NCBI GenBank assembly: GCA_040377825.1
Contig: JBEINZ010000006.1
Location: 1 to 36,041 of the forward strand
Direction: 5' to 3'
DNA: 36,041 nucleotides
From: JBEINZ01 sp040377825
GTDB lineage: Bacteria > Pseudomonadota > Alphaproteobacteria > Rhizobiales > Ancalomicrobiaceae
In this document: positions 15,522 through 23,940 of the stretch, piece after piece
Position numbering within the stretch: position 1 is the stretch's first letter
Layout of the letters: each line of letters begins with the position of its first letter
Notes under the pieces: generated by a model
What the model saw: the letters and a program-made list of their open reading frames with translations, nothing else
What the model was told of the DNA's origin: nothing
Database searches by the model: none
Position numbers and translations under genes: made by a program

Positions 15522-16697
15522 ATGGCCAAGGACGTCGTCATTGTCAGCGCCGCCCGTACGCCGGTCGGCAGCTTCAACGGAGCTCTCGCGGCTATGCCGG
15601 CCCATCAATTGGGTGCCATCGCCATCAAGGCCGCGCTTGAGCGCGCCGAGGTCGATGCGTCGGATGTCGACGAAGTTATCCTCGGCCAGATCCTCACGGC
15701 CGGACAAGGGTAGAACCCCGCCCGTCAGGCTGCCATGGCGGCTGGCATTCCACAAGAAAAGACCGCCTGGGGTCTCAACCAGCTTTGTGGCTCCGGACTG
15801 CGCACCGTCGCGATCGGCATGCAGCAGATCCAGACCGGCGACGCTGACATCATCGTCGCGGGCGGCCAGGAATCCATGTCGATGGCCCCGCATGTCGCCT
15901 ACCTTCGCAACGGCACCAAGATGGGGTCGTTGGAACTCGTCGACTCGATGCTGCGCGACGGACTGATCGATGCCTTCAATGGGTATCACATGGGTAACAC
16001 CGCGGAGAATGTTGCCAAGCAATGGCAACTTTCACGGCAACAACAGGACGAATTTGCCGTCGTTTCCCAAAACAGGGCCGAGGCCGCGCAGAAGGCCGGC
16101 AAGTTCCAGGAAGAGATCGTCCCCGTCACGATCAAGGAGCGAAAGGGCGACAAGGTTGTCGATCAGGACGAGTATATCCGCGCCGGTACTACGTTGGAAA
16201 TGCTCGCGAAATTGCGCCCCGCCTTCGATAAGGACGGTACGGTCACGGCCGGAAATGCCTCCGGACTGAATGACGGCGCCGCCGTCATCGTGCTGATGTC
16301 GGCCGACGAGGCCGCCCGCCGCGGACTGAAGCCGCTTGCCCGCATCGTCTCCTGGGCAACCGCCGGCGTCGACCCGGCGGTCATGGGCACCGGCCCGATC
16401 CCGGCTTCCCGCAAGGCCCTGCGGAAAGCCGGCTGGAAAGTCGAGGATCTCGACCTTGTGGAGGCCAACGAGGCCTTCGCCGCGCAGGCCTGCGCGGTCA
16501 ACAAGGATATGGGCTGGAAGTCGGACATCGTGAATGTGAACGGCGGCGCGATTGCCATCGGTCACCCGATCGGCGCCTCCGGCGCTCGCATTCTCACCAC
16601 CTTGTTGCACGAACTGAAGCGCCGCGACGCCAAGCGGGGCCTCGCCACGTTGTGCATTGGTGGCGGCATGGGCGTGGCGATGACAGTCGAGCGCTGA
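15522..16697 (+). pseudogene. phaA: Acetyl-CoA acetyltransferase (beta-ketothiolase) with in-frame amber codon
   Basis: PhaA condenses two acetyl-CoA to acetoacetyl-CoA, the first step of PHB synthesis. From ATG 15522 (GGAGG 7 nt upstream) the frame encodes a full-length 391-residue thiolase except for TAG at 15711-15713, codon 64. The family has Gln here (GQGQNPARQ), so one CAG-to-TAG change explains it. Everything else is intact: nucleophile Cys89 (NQLCGSGLR), His348 (AIGHPIGASGAR) and Cys378 (CIGGGMG), at the same numbers as the Zoogloea enzyme. There is no frameshift. The stop would leave a 63-residue peptide; restart at ATG 15735 would lack 71 residues. It may be a true recent nonsense mutation, a suppressed codon or a sequence error. 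Other genes here (rppH, nadD) end in TAG, so the code is not altered. Confidence 0.9.
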
Positions 16698-16847
16698 ACG
16701 CGGAGGGCATCGCGAAGGGCGGGCGACATGGCCTGCCATCGCTTGCCAAGCCATTAAAAATAAAGGTGGATCGCTAAATCCAGGCCATTTGATTCGGCGC
16801 ATTTTCAGCGCCCAAAAATCCAGCATCCTTCCGAGGGAGACGCAATC

Positions 16848-17573
16848 ATGAGCAGGGTAGCACTCGTCACCGGTGGCACGCGCGGCATCGGTGCGGCCAT
16901 TTCCAAGGCCCTCAAGGCGGCCGGCTACAAAGTTGTGGCAAACTACGGCGGCAACGACGCGGCGGCGGCCGCGTTCACCGCCGAGACCGGGATCCCGGCC
17001 CATAAGTGGGACGTCGGCGATTTCGACGCCTGCGCCGCCGGCATCGCGAAAGTCGAGGCCGAGGTCGGCCCGGTTGAAATCCTCGTGAATAACGCGGGCA
17101 TCACACGAGACAGTTTTTTCCATAAGATGACCAAGGACCAGTGGTCCGCCGTTATCCGCACCAATCTCGATAGTCTTTTCAACATGACGCGCCCGGTCAT
17201 CGAAGGAATGCGCAATCGTTCGTTCGGTCGTATCATCGTTATTTCATCGATCAACGGTCAGAAGGGTCAGGCTGGACAATCGAATTACTCGGCGGCCAAG
17301 GCTGGAGACATTGGTTTTATTAAGGCGCTGGCCCAGGAAGGTGCCTCCAAGGGTATCACCGCCAACGCGATTTGCCCCGGCTATATCGCGACCGACATGG
17401 TCCGCGCGGTCCCCGAGGAGGTGCTGAAAACCCGCATTCTGCCGCTGATCCCGGTCGGCCGGCTCGGCGAGCCCGAGGAAATCGCCCGCGCGGTGGTGTT
17501 CCTGGCCTCCGACGAGGCCGGCTTCGTCACCGGCTCGACGCTGTCCATCAATGGCGGCCAGAATTTTGTGTAA
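16848..17573 (+). CDS. phaB: Acetoacetyl-CoA reductase
   Basis: An NADPH-dependent SDR that reduces acetoacetyl-CoA to (R)-3-hydroxybutyryl-CoA for PHA synthase. The 241 residues show the cofactor motif TGGTRGIG, NNAGITRD and the catalytic Ser134, Tyr147 and Lys151 in SSINGQKGQAGQSNYSAAK, plus the substrate-loop segment PGYIATDMV. Length and motifs match PhaB rather than FabG. A GAGGGAGA ribosome binding site precedes ATG 16848. It lies 150 nt after phaA. phaC is not in this window. Confidence 0.96.
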   Translation: MSRVALVTGGTRGIGAAISKALKAAGYKVVANYGGNDAAAAAFTAETGIPAHKWDVGDFDACAAGIAKVEAEVGPVEILVNNAGITRDSFFHKMTKDQWSAVIRTNLDSLFNMTRPVIEGMRNRSFGRIIVISSINGQKGQAGQSNYSAAKAGDIGFIKALAQEGASKGITANAICPGYIATDMVRAVPEEVLKTRILPLIPVGRLGEPEEIARAVVFLASDEAGFVTGSTLSINGGQNFV

Positions 17574-17585
17574 TCGCAAGGGCAT

Positions 17586-17623
17586 ATGGCCGAACGCCCG
17601 ATGACCGAACGCCCGATGACCGA
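17586..17623 (+). repeat. 15-nt tandem repeat that multiplies the start codon
   Basis: The unit atgaccgaacgcccg (first copy atggcc...) is repeated twice and begins a third time. It encodes MAERP-MTERP-MTELV at the hydrolase N-terminus, giving three possible starts in frame. Confidence 0.75.
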
Positions 17624-18392
17624 ACTCGTCCTTCCGCGTGCCGATCGTGGGTCCGACACCCGCCCGCCGGTCGTGTTCTTGCACGGCTTCGCGGGCGATC
17701 GGGACTCTTGGATCGGTCAGGTCGTCGCGCTGGAAACGCGCCGAAGGATTATCGCCTTCGATCTGCCGGGACACGGCATGGCGCTCGATTGGCCCGAGAT
17801 CGGCCATGCGGGCATCGCCGCCAAGGCGGTAATCGGCGCGCTTTCGGCGCTGGGGATCGAGCGATTTCATCTCGTCGGGCACTCGATGGGCGGGGCGACC
17901 GCCACGCTCATCGCGCTGAAGCTAGCGCCTGCCCGACGCCTCGCGAGCTTGACCTTGCTTGCGCCCGGCGGCTTCGGCACCGAGATCAATCAAAGGCTGG
18001 TGCGCCGTTATGCCACCGCGACCGCGGAACACGAAATTCACGCGCTGCTTGAGCAATTCTTCGGCTACGAGCGGCCCGTTCCGCAGGCGATCGCCCGGCG
18101 CATGGCTGAAATCCGCCGCGATCCGCGGGTGACCGCGACACTCGCCCGCATCGTCGAGGCGATCCTAGATGGCGAACGGCAGAAGACCTTCGACCTTGAC
18201 GACCTCGCGGACCTGCCGCATTCGATCCGGATCATTTGGGGCGATCAGGACCGCGTCCTGCCGACGAGGCAGGCCCGGAAAGCGCCCGGAATCGTTGGCG
18301 TCCACGTCTTTCGCGGCGTCGGCCACATGCCCCATTTGGAAGTGCCGCGCGAGGTGACGCGGCTGATCCAGGAGGCCATTGCGGCCGAGTAA
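17586..18392 (+). CDS. Alpha/beta hydrolase
   Basis: A 268-residue alpha/beta-hydrolase-fold protein: oxyanion region VVFLHGFAGDRDSW, nucleophile elbow GHSMGG (Ser100), acid Asp222 in WGDQDRVLP and His247 in GVGHMPHLE. It resembles the hydrolase-like domain seen with acetoin/2-oxo-acid dehydrogenase E2 proteins, but without a lipoyl domain. The substrate is unknown. Placed 12 nt after phaB, it is likely in the same transcript; a role in thioester or PHB metabolism is inference. The 5' end has three in-frame ATGs at 15-nt intervals (17586, 17601, 17616) made by a tandem repeat; AAGGG before the first supports 17586. Confidence 0.88.
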   Translation: MAERPMTERPMTELVLPRADRGSDTRPPVVFLHGFAGDRDSWIGQVVALETRRRIIAFDLPGHGMALDWPEIGHAGIAAKAVIGALSALGIERFHLVGHSMGGATATLIALKLAPARRLASLTLLAPGGFGTEINQRLVRRYATATAEHEIHALLEQFFGYERPVPQAIARRMAEIRRDPRVTATLARIVEAILDGERQKTFDLDDLADLPHSIRIIWGDQDRVLPTRQARKAPGIVGVHVFRGVGHMPHLEVPREVTRLIQEAIAAE

Positions 18393-18442
18393 CCGGCGGG
18401 CAACCGTTCGGCCGCCCAGCCGGAGAATTCCCGCCATTCCGA

Positions 18443-19501
18443 TCAGGGCGCCGGGTTCTGATGGCGCTGATGGATCGCGTCAATCGCCGCCTCGAGGTCC
18501 GGCGTGATGGCCACGTCCAGCGACGCGATGTCCGCTTGCAATTGCGCCACCGTCGTTGCGCCCAGAATGACCGAGGCGACGAATGGCCGGCTTGCCGCGA
18601 AAGCGAGCGCCATTTGCCCGCAGTCGAGGCCGCACTCCTCGGCGAGGCTCCAATAGGCTTCGATGGCTTCGCTCGTGCCGGGCTTTTCATAGCGCTGCAG
18701 ACGATTGAACAGGGTTTTGCGGGAGTGCGGCGGCAGGGCGCCGTTGCGATACTTGCCCGTCAGATAGCCCTGAGCGAGCGAGGAATAAGCGAGCAGACCG
18801 ATATCCTCGCGCTCGGCCACCTCGGCGAGGTTGACCTCGAAGGTCCGGTTGAGCAGCGAATAGGCGTTCTGGATCGACTGTACGCGTGGTCCGTTCCCGG
18901 CAGTGGCCGCGCCGAGCCAGCGCATCGTACCCCAGGCGGTTTCGTTGGAAAGGCCGATATGCCGGATCCGGCCGGCTTCGACATGGCGCGACAGCGCTTC
19001 CAACGTGTCCTCGATCCCTGTTTCGTCGGCATGGCGGACCGGGGAGCGCCAGATTATCGGATTGGAGCCGAACTGCGAAACCGCGCGCTCTGGCCAATGG
19101 ACCTGATAGATATCGATATAGTCGGTGCCGAGCCGCTTCAGGCTCTTCGCCACGGCCTCGTCGACATGCGCGCGGGTTAAACGGGTCGGGCTGCCGTCAT
19201 TGCGCAGCCATGTCGAGTCGCTTCGGCCGGCGATCTTGGTCGCGAGGATCACCTTGGACCGCGTGCCGCGCGCGGTAAACCATGAGCCGATGATTTCCTC
19301 GGTCCGGCCCTGCGTTTCCGGGCGTGGCGGCACCGAGTACATCTCGGCCGTGTCGAAGAGGTTGATGCCATGATCCAACGCCAGATCCATCTGGGCGTGG
19401 CCGTCGGCTTCGGTGTTTTGCTCGCCGAACGTCATGGTTCCGAGCGAAAGGAGGCTGACCGCGAGATCGGTGCGGCCAAGACGACGCAGAGGCATTGACA
19501 T
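18443..19501 (-). CDS. Aldo/keto reductase (Tas-like)
   Basis: A 352-residue NADP(H)-dependent aldo/keto reductase. The catalytic tetrad is complete: Asp50 and Tyr55 (LFDTAEMYS), Lys89 (ATKIAG) and His135 (YQVHWPER). The sequence also has IGLSNETAWG and SIQNAYSLLNR, which fit the E. coli Tas-like subgroup with its long insertion after strand 3. The physiological substrate is unknown. ATG 19495 (MPLRRLGR) is an equally good start. It is convergent with the hydrolase and lies 57 nt downstream of the esterase gene. Confidence 0.92.
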   Translation of the reverse strand: MSMPLRRLGRTDLAVSLLSLGTMTFGEQNTEADGHAQMDLALDHGINLFDTAEMYSVPPRPETQGRTEEIIGSWFTARGTRSKVILATKIAGRSDSTWLRNDGSPTRLTRAHVDEAVAKSLKRLGTDYIDIYQVHWPERAVSQFGSNPIIWRSPVRHADETGIEDTLEALSRHVEAGRIRHIGLSNETAWGTMRWLGAATAGNGPRVQSIQNAYSLLNRTFEVNLAEVAEREDIGLLAYSSLAQGYLTGKYRNGALPPHSRKTLFNRLQRYEKPGTSEAIEAYWSLAEECGLDCGQMALAFAASRPFVASVILGATTVAQLQADIASLDVAITPDLEAAIDAIHQRHQNPAP

Positions 19502-19558
19502 GGGAAAGTCCGTGACAAGAGGGATAAACTGAGGCGAGAGAGACCGTTATGATACAAT

Positions 19559-20332
19559 TCAGCCGCGCCGAGCCTTGGCGCGGGCGACAAGCTTTTCGAC
19601 GCTCGGCAGGATGCGTTCGACGATGACGGCGACGCCGGCGGGGTTTGGGTGGATGCCGTCAGGCTGGTTGAGACGTGGATTGAGGACGACGCCATCAAGG
19701 AAGAATGGGTAGAAGAGCGCTCCATACTTCGTGGCGACATCGACGAAAAGGCCGTCAAACGCCGCGACATAGGCTTCGCCGAGATTGCGCGGCGCGGCCA
19801 TGCCCGCGACGAGCACCGGCAAACCACGGTTTACGATGCGTCCAACCAACATGTCGAGATTGGCCCTGGTCGCGGCTGGGTTCAGCCCGCGCAAGGCATC
19901 ATTGGCGCCAAGAGCCACGATCACCGCGTCGACATCGTCGCCGAGCGCCCAGTCGAGCCGGGCAAGCCCATCATCGACCGTGTCGCCGGAGACGCCCGCA
20001 TTGCTCACGATAACGTGATAACCGCGCGCCTTGAGCGCGGCGTCAAGGCGCGAGGGAAATGAGTCCCTGTCATCGACGCCAAATCCCGCCGTCAAGCTAT
20101 CCCCAAGCGCAACGATCTTGATCGGCTTGGTCTGCGCCACGCTTTCGCTGATCCGAGAAAGCAGCGCCAACGGGGCGGCGAGCAAAAGCGCGCGACGATC
20201 TAGACCAATCCCCGCTCGGATGGGACCATCCGAGCGACAAGGAATTGCTCCAGAATCTAGAACTTGAGCCAGTCTTTTTCGTTCGGATCGCTTCGATCCG
20301 AACGGGACAGGCTCTAATGCGAATAGCGGCAT
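19559..20332 (-). CDS. Secreted SGNH/GDSL arylesterase (TesA-like) with a repeat-derived N-terminal insertion
   Basis: An SGNH hydrolase of the TesA/arylesterase type: Ser79 in VALGDSLTAGFG, Gly in SNAGVSGDT, GANDALRG and the Asp/His block DGIHPNPAG. I start at ATG 20332, which has GGAG six bases upstream; a longer frame to 20389 is unsupported. The protein then has 257 residues, of which about 6-45 (LEPVPFGSKRSERKR through GIGLD) are encoded by palindromic repeat copy 3, in frame and without a stop. A hydrophobic signal-like stretch follows (RRALLLAAPLALL, then SVAQ near residue 67), so the repeat lengthens the n-region of a signal peptide. No ATG or GTG occurs between the repeat and the signal; only a TTG (residue 50) could bypass it. 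The gene is divergent from the ABC transporter pair, a usual neighbourhood. Confidence 0.9.
   Translation of the reverse strand: MPLFALEPVPFGSKRSERKRLAQVLDSGAIPCRSDGPIRAGIGLDRRALLLAAPLALLSRISESVAQTKPIKIVALGDSLTAGFGVDDRDSFPSRLDAALKARGYHVIVSNAGVSGDTVDDGLARLDWALGDDVDAVIVALGANDALRGLNPAATRANLDMLVGRIVNRGLPVLVAGMAAPRNLGEAYVAAFDGLFVDVATKYGALFYPFFLDGVVLNPRLNQPDGIHPNPAGVAVIVERILPSVEKLVARAKARRG
20200..20316 (-). repeat. Palindromic repeat family, copy 3 (complete, inside the esterase gene)
   Basis: Read on the minus strand it is module A then module B, as in copy 2 on the plus strand. Module A has a perfect 11-bp stem cgttcggatcg (20280-20290) with cgatccgaacg (20294-20304), within outer arms gagcc/ggctc (20266-20316). 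Module B has a perfect 11-bp stem cgctcggatgg (20213-20223) with ccatccgagcg (20226-20236), bounded by tctaga edges. The peptide LDSGAIPCRSDGPIR is identical to that encoded by copy 2. Confidence 0.88.
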
Positions 20333-20455
20333 AGAGATCTCCGATTTGCCGGCGCCTGGATCCCCGGCCAACGGTTCCCATATGGACACTGCCGCACGCC
20401 CTCGACCAGCCCCGGCCGATCGCGGAGTTCGTTACCCCACCTTTAGGACAATCGA

Positions 20456-21154
20456 GTGAACCGACCCGCGATTGAATTGACCGAACTGCGCCTATCGCTT
20501 GGCAAGGGTGCGACCCATGTCCAGATCCTTGACGGGGCATCGCTTGCGATCGAACGCGGTGAATCCGTTGGCGTGGTCGGGCCTTCGGGTTCGGGCAAGT
20601 CGACGCTGCTTATGGCGATGGCAGGGCTCGAGCGGGTTCAGTCCGGCCGAATTGTCTTGGGCGACACTGATATCACCGGTCTCGGCGAGGATGAGCTTGC
20701 GGTGTTTCGCGGCCGGCACATCGGGATTGTCTTTCAGTCCTTCCATCTCATCCCAAACATGACTGCATTGGAGAACGTCGCGGTTCCGCTCGAGCTCGCG
20801 GGGGACCAGCGCGCCTTCGAACGTGCCGCCGAGGAATTGGAGGCCGTTGGCCTCGCTCGACGCGCCGCGCATTACCCGGCCGAGATGTCCGGTGGCGAGC
20901 AACAGCGCGTCGCGATCGCCCGCGCGCTTGCGCCCCGCCCAGGGATCGTCATTGCCGACGAGCCGACCGGCAATCTCGATGCGACGACCGGCCGGCAGAT
21001 CGCCGATCTTCTCTTCGCCAAGCAGGCCGAACTCGGCACGACCCTTGTCTTGGTCACGCATGATCAAGCGCTTGCCCGGCGCTGCCGGCGCGTGGTCCGC
21101 GTGAATGCCGGGCGCATCGATGCGGATGCCGCGTCCGCGCCCGTATCGGACTGA
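20456..21154 (+). CDS. ABC transporter ATP-binding protein (YbbA/LolD-like)
   Basis: A 232-residue ATPase of the MacB/LolD class: Walker A GPSGSGKST (42-50), Q-loop Gln94 (VFQSFHLIP), signature MSGGEQQR (from 144), Walker B IVIADEPTGNLD (164-175) and H-loop His202. It starts at GTG 20456 with AGGA about 8 nt upstream. The permease starts 10 nt after its stop, so the pair forms one transporter. By analogy with E. coli YbbA-YbbP beside the esterase TesA, it would act on a lipid or envelope substrate; the cargo is unknown. Confidence 0.95.
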   Translation: MNRPAIELTELRLSLGKGATHVQILDGASLAIERGESVGVVGPSGSGKSTLLMAMAGLERVQSGRIVLGDTDITGLGEDELAVFRGRHIGIVFQSFHLIPNMTALENVAVPLELAGDQRAFERAAEELEAVGLARRAAHYPAEMSGGEQQRVAIARALAPRPGIVIADEPTGNLDATTGRQIADLLFAKQAELGTTLVLVTHDQALARRCRRVVRVNAGRIDADAASAPVSD

Positions 21155-21164
21155 GGGCTTGGCG

Positions 21165-23753
21165 ATGAACGCATTTGTGAACGTCCGTTCCCGCCCCGAA
21201 GGCGCCGGCCCCGGCCTGCCGCTGGCCACGCGGTTTGCGCTGCGCGAATTGCGCGGTGGCGTCAGCGGCTTTTGGATTTTCATTCTGTGCATTGCGCTTG
21301 GAGTCATGGCGATCGCCGGGGTAAATTCCGTTCGCCGAGCCATGCAGCAGACGATCGCCGAAGAAGGTCGAACGATACTCGGCGCGGATATCGCTTTCAG
21401 TCTCGTCAACCGGGCTGCGACGCCGCCGGAGCGCGCTTATCTCGACACCATCGGCACGGTCAGCGAGGTAACGACCCTGCGCGCAATGGCCCGCAAGGGT
21501 GACGGCGTCGATCAGGCCTTGGTCGAGATGAAGGCCGTCGATGACCTTTACCCGCTCTACGGCACTCTCGAGATCCAAGGCGGCGGCGATCCGAAGGCCG
21601 CGCTTGGCCGTCAAGGCAACGGCCCATGGGGCGCGTTGGTCGAGGCGCCGCTGTTGGTCCGCCTCAAGCTTTCCATCGGCGATAGCGTCGAGATCGGAAC
21701 CGCGACGCTGAGGATCGTTGGCATCGTTTCCCGCGAGCCGGACAAGGTCGGCGGCGGCCTCGGATTTGGCCCCCGGGTCCTCCTTTCAGAGGAAGCGTTG
21801 GAAGCGACGGGTCTCGTTCAGCCGGGCAGCCTGACGCGGGTCAGCTATCGGATTCGTCTCGCCGCGCCGACCGATGAAGCGGCGTTGGACGCCATAGGCA
21901 AGGCGGCGGATGCCCGCTTCCCGCAGGCCGCTTGGGAGGTTCGCTCGCGGTCCAACGCCGCGCCGGGTCTAAAACTCAGCATCGATCGCTTCGCGGAGTT
22001 TCTGACGCTGGTCGGGCTCACCTCCCTGATCGTCGGCGGCGTGGGCGTCGCCAATGCCGTGAAAGCTCATCTAGACGGCAAGCGCGATGTCATCGCGACC
22101 TTAAAATGCCTCGGGGCGACCGGCGGGTTCGTCGTCACATTGTATTTCGTGCAGATCCTTGTTCTCGCCGGGGTCGGTATTGCAATCGGGCTCGTCGGCG
22201 GCGCTCTGGCGCCGATGGCGGCCGGGTGGCTTCTTGCCGATCTCCTGCCGATCGGCACCCGCGCGAGCATCTATCCGTCCGAACTCGCGCTCGCGGGTGC
22301 CTATGGCGGACTCACGGCCGCCGCCTTCGCGCTCTGGCCGCTCGGCCGCGCCCACGACGTTCCGCCGACGGCGCTGTTCAGGGATCGGGCCGAGCCCGAT
22401 CGGCGCTGGCCACAACTGTTCTATTTGGTGCTCGTCGGCCTCATGGTCTCCGCGATTGCCGCCCTTGCGATCGGGCTCGCGGACGACAGGTTAATCGCGC
22501 TTTACTACATTTGCGGGCTTGCCGCGTCTTTCGTTCTGCTTCGACTGGTGGCCATCGCCGTTATGGCAATCGCCCGTCGTTCACCTCACGCACGCTCGAC
22601 CGAGCTTCGCCTGGCGGTCGCCAATCTGCATCGACCGGGCGCGGCCACGCCCTCCGTCGTGCTTTCGCTCGGATTGGGACTCACGCTGCTCGTCACGCTC
22701 GCGCTGGTTGATACGGGCCTCAGGGCTCAGCTTCGCAGCCAATTGCCCAAGGATGCGCCGAGTTTCTTTTTCCTCGACGTTCCCAATCGGGACATATCTC
22801 GCTTCGTGGCGTTTCTGCGGGAAACCGCTCCTGACGCCACGGTCAGCGAAGTTCCCATGCTTCGCGGTCGGATCGTGGCGGCTAACGGGGTCCGGGCCGA
22901 CGAATTGAAGGTCTCAAACCGCGCCGGTTGGGTGCTGTCCGGCGACCGAGGCGTGACCTATTCGCAGACGCTGCCGAACAACTCCGTTCTTGCGGAAGGC
23001 ACTTGGTGGCCCAAGGATTATGCCGGCTCGCCGCTCGTCTCATTCGACCAGGAACTGGCGGGCGACCTCGGCTTTAAGATTGGCGATAAGCTCCGGGTCA
23101 ACGTGCTCGGCCGCGAGGTCGAGGTCACGATCGCGAATTTCCGCAAGGTGCGCTGGGAATCGCTTGGCATCAACTTCGTCATGGTTTTCTCGCCCAACAC
23201 ATTCCGAGGCGCCCCACACGGCTTCCTCGCCACGGTGGCCTGGCCCGGCGGCGGGACCGCCGAAGCCGAAGTAAACCTGATCCGAGCGGTAACCGCCTCC
23301 TTTCCCATCGTGACAACGATTAGGGTTCGCGATGCGTTGAAAGCGGTCGACGATCTCGTCAGCCAACTCGCCAACGGCGCGAGCGCGGCGGCAAGCGTCA
23401 CGCTGGCGACTTCGATGTTGGTGCTCGCCGGGGCCCTAGCGGCAGGGCAACGTCGGCGCATCTACGATGCCGTGATTTTGAAAACACTCGGCGCGACACG
23501 GCGACGGCTACTCCTCACGTTCGGGATTGAATACGGCCTCCTTGGCCTTGCGACGGCGATTTTCGGCCTTTTAGCCGGATCGGGGGCGGCGTGGTTCGTG
23601 CTGGTCTGGGTTATGAATGTTGGCTTTGTGTTCGATGCCTCGGTTGCGTTCGGGGCGGTCGTCGCGGCGATTGCCGCCACGCTCGGATTCGGTCTTGTCG
23701 ATACCGCACGCGCGCTCGGCGCAAAGCCTGCTTCGGTGCTAAGACACCTGTAG
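21165..23753 (+). CDS. ABC transporter permease, FtsX/MacB type (YbbP-like)
   Basis: An 862-residue membrane protein, the size of YbbP. It has a transmembrane segment at about residues 35-57 (GFWIFILCIALGVMAIAGV), a large periplasmic region, an FtsX-like bundle with LVGLTSLIVGGVGVANAVKA and GKRDVIATLKCLGATGG, two further membrane regions in the middle, a second periplasmic domain and a C-terminal FtsX core ending with DAVILKTLGATRRRLL and a run of helices. ATG 21165 (MNAFVNVR) follows the ATPase stop by 10 nt; the longer frame from 21105 overlaps the ATPase and is not used. Together with the ATPase it should form a mechanotransmission or lipid-handling complex. Confidence 0.93.
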   Translation: MNAFVNVRSRPEGAGPGLPLATRFALRELRGGVSGFWIFILCIALGVMAIAGVNSVRRAMQQTIAEEGRTILGADIAFSLVNRAATPPERAYLDTIGTVSEVTTLRAMARKGDGVDQALVEMKAVDDLYPLYGTLEIQGGGDPKAALGRQGNGPWGALVEAPLLVRLKLSIGDSVEIGTATLRIVGIVSREPDKVGGGLGFGPRVLLSEEALEATGLVQPGSLTRVSYRIRLAAPTDEAALDAIGKAADARFPQAAWEVRSRSNAAPGLKLSIDRFAEFLTLVGLTSLIVGGVGVANAVKAHLDGKRDVIATLKCLGATGGFVVTLYFVQILVLAGVGIAIGLVGGALAPMAAGWLLADLLPIGTRASIYPSELALAGAYGGLTAAAFALWPLGRAHDVPPTALFRDRAEPDRRWPQLFYLVLVGLMVSAIAALAIGLADDRLIALYYICGLAASFVLLRLVAIAVMAIARRSPHARSTELRLAVANLHRPGAATPSVVLSLGLGLTLLVTLALVDTGLRAQLRSQLPKDAPSFFFLDVPNRDISRFVAFLRETAPDATVSEVPMLRGRIVAANGVRADELKVSNRAGWVLSGDRGVTYSQTLPNNSVLAEGTWWPKDYAGSPLVSFDQELAGDLGFKIGDKLRVNVLGREVEVTIANFRKVRWESLGINFVMVFSPNTFRGAPHGFLATVAWPGGGTAEAEVNLIRAVTASFPIVTTIRVRDALKAVDDLVSQLANGASAAASVTLATSMLVLAGALAAGQRRRIYDAVILKTLGATRRRLLLTFGIEYGLLGLATAIFGLLAGSGAAWFVLVWVMNVGFVFDASVAFGAVVAAIAATLGFGLVDTARALGAKPASVLRHL

Positions 23754-23940
23754 AATCACAATAAAGTTCCACGACGGCGCTCGAAGCTGACTTTTTCCTG
23801 ACAGGGATCCTTGCGTCTGGATCGCGGTCGAACCATATTCCTGGCCTAGACTGTGAAAACGGTCTGTTGGGCGCGTATCTTGGCGTGGTGCCGAGGGCGT
23901 TCGCGCCGAGTATATGACGACTTCGAAAGGAACGACTGCG

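Noticed and set aside
15711..15713. TAG reassigned to an amino acid in this organism
   Set aside because: rppH, nadD and the flavoprotein gene end in TAG at the expected C-terminus, so TAG works as a stop here.
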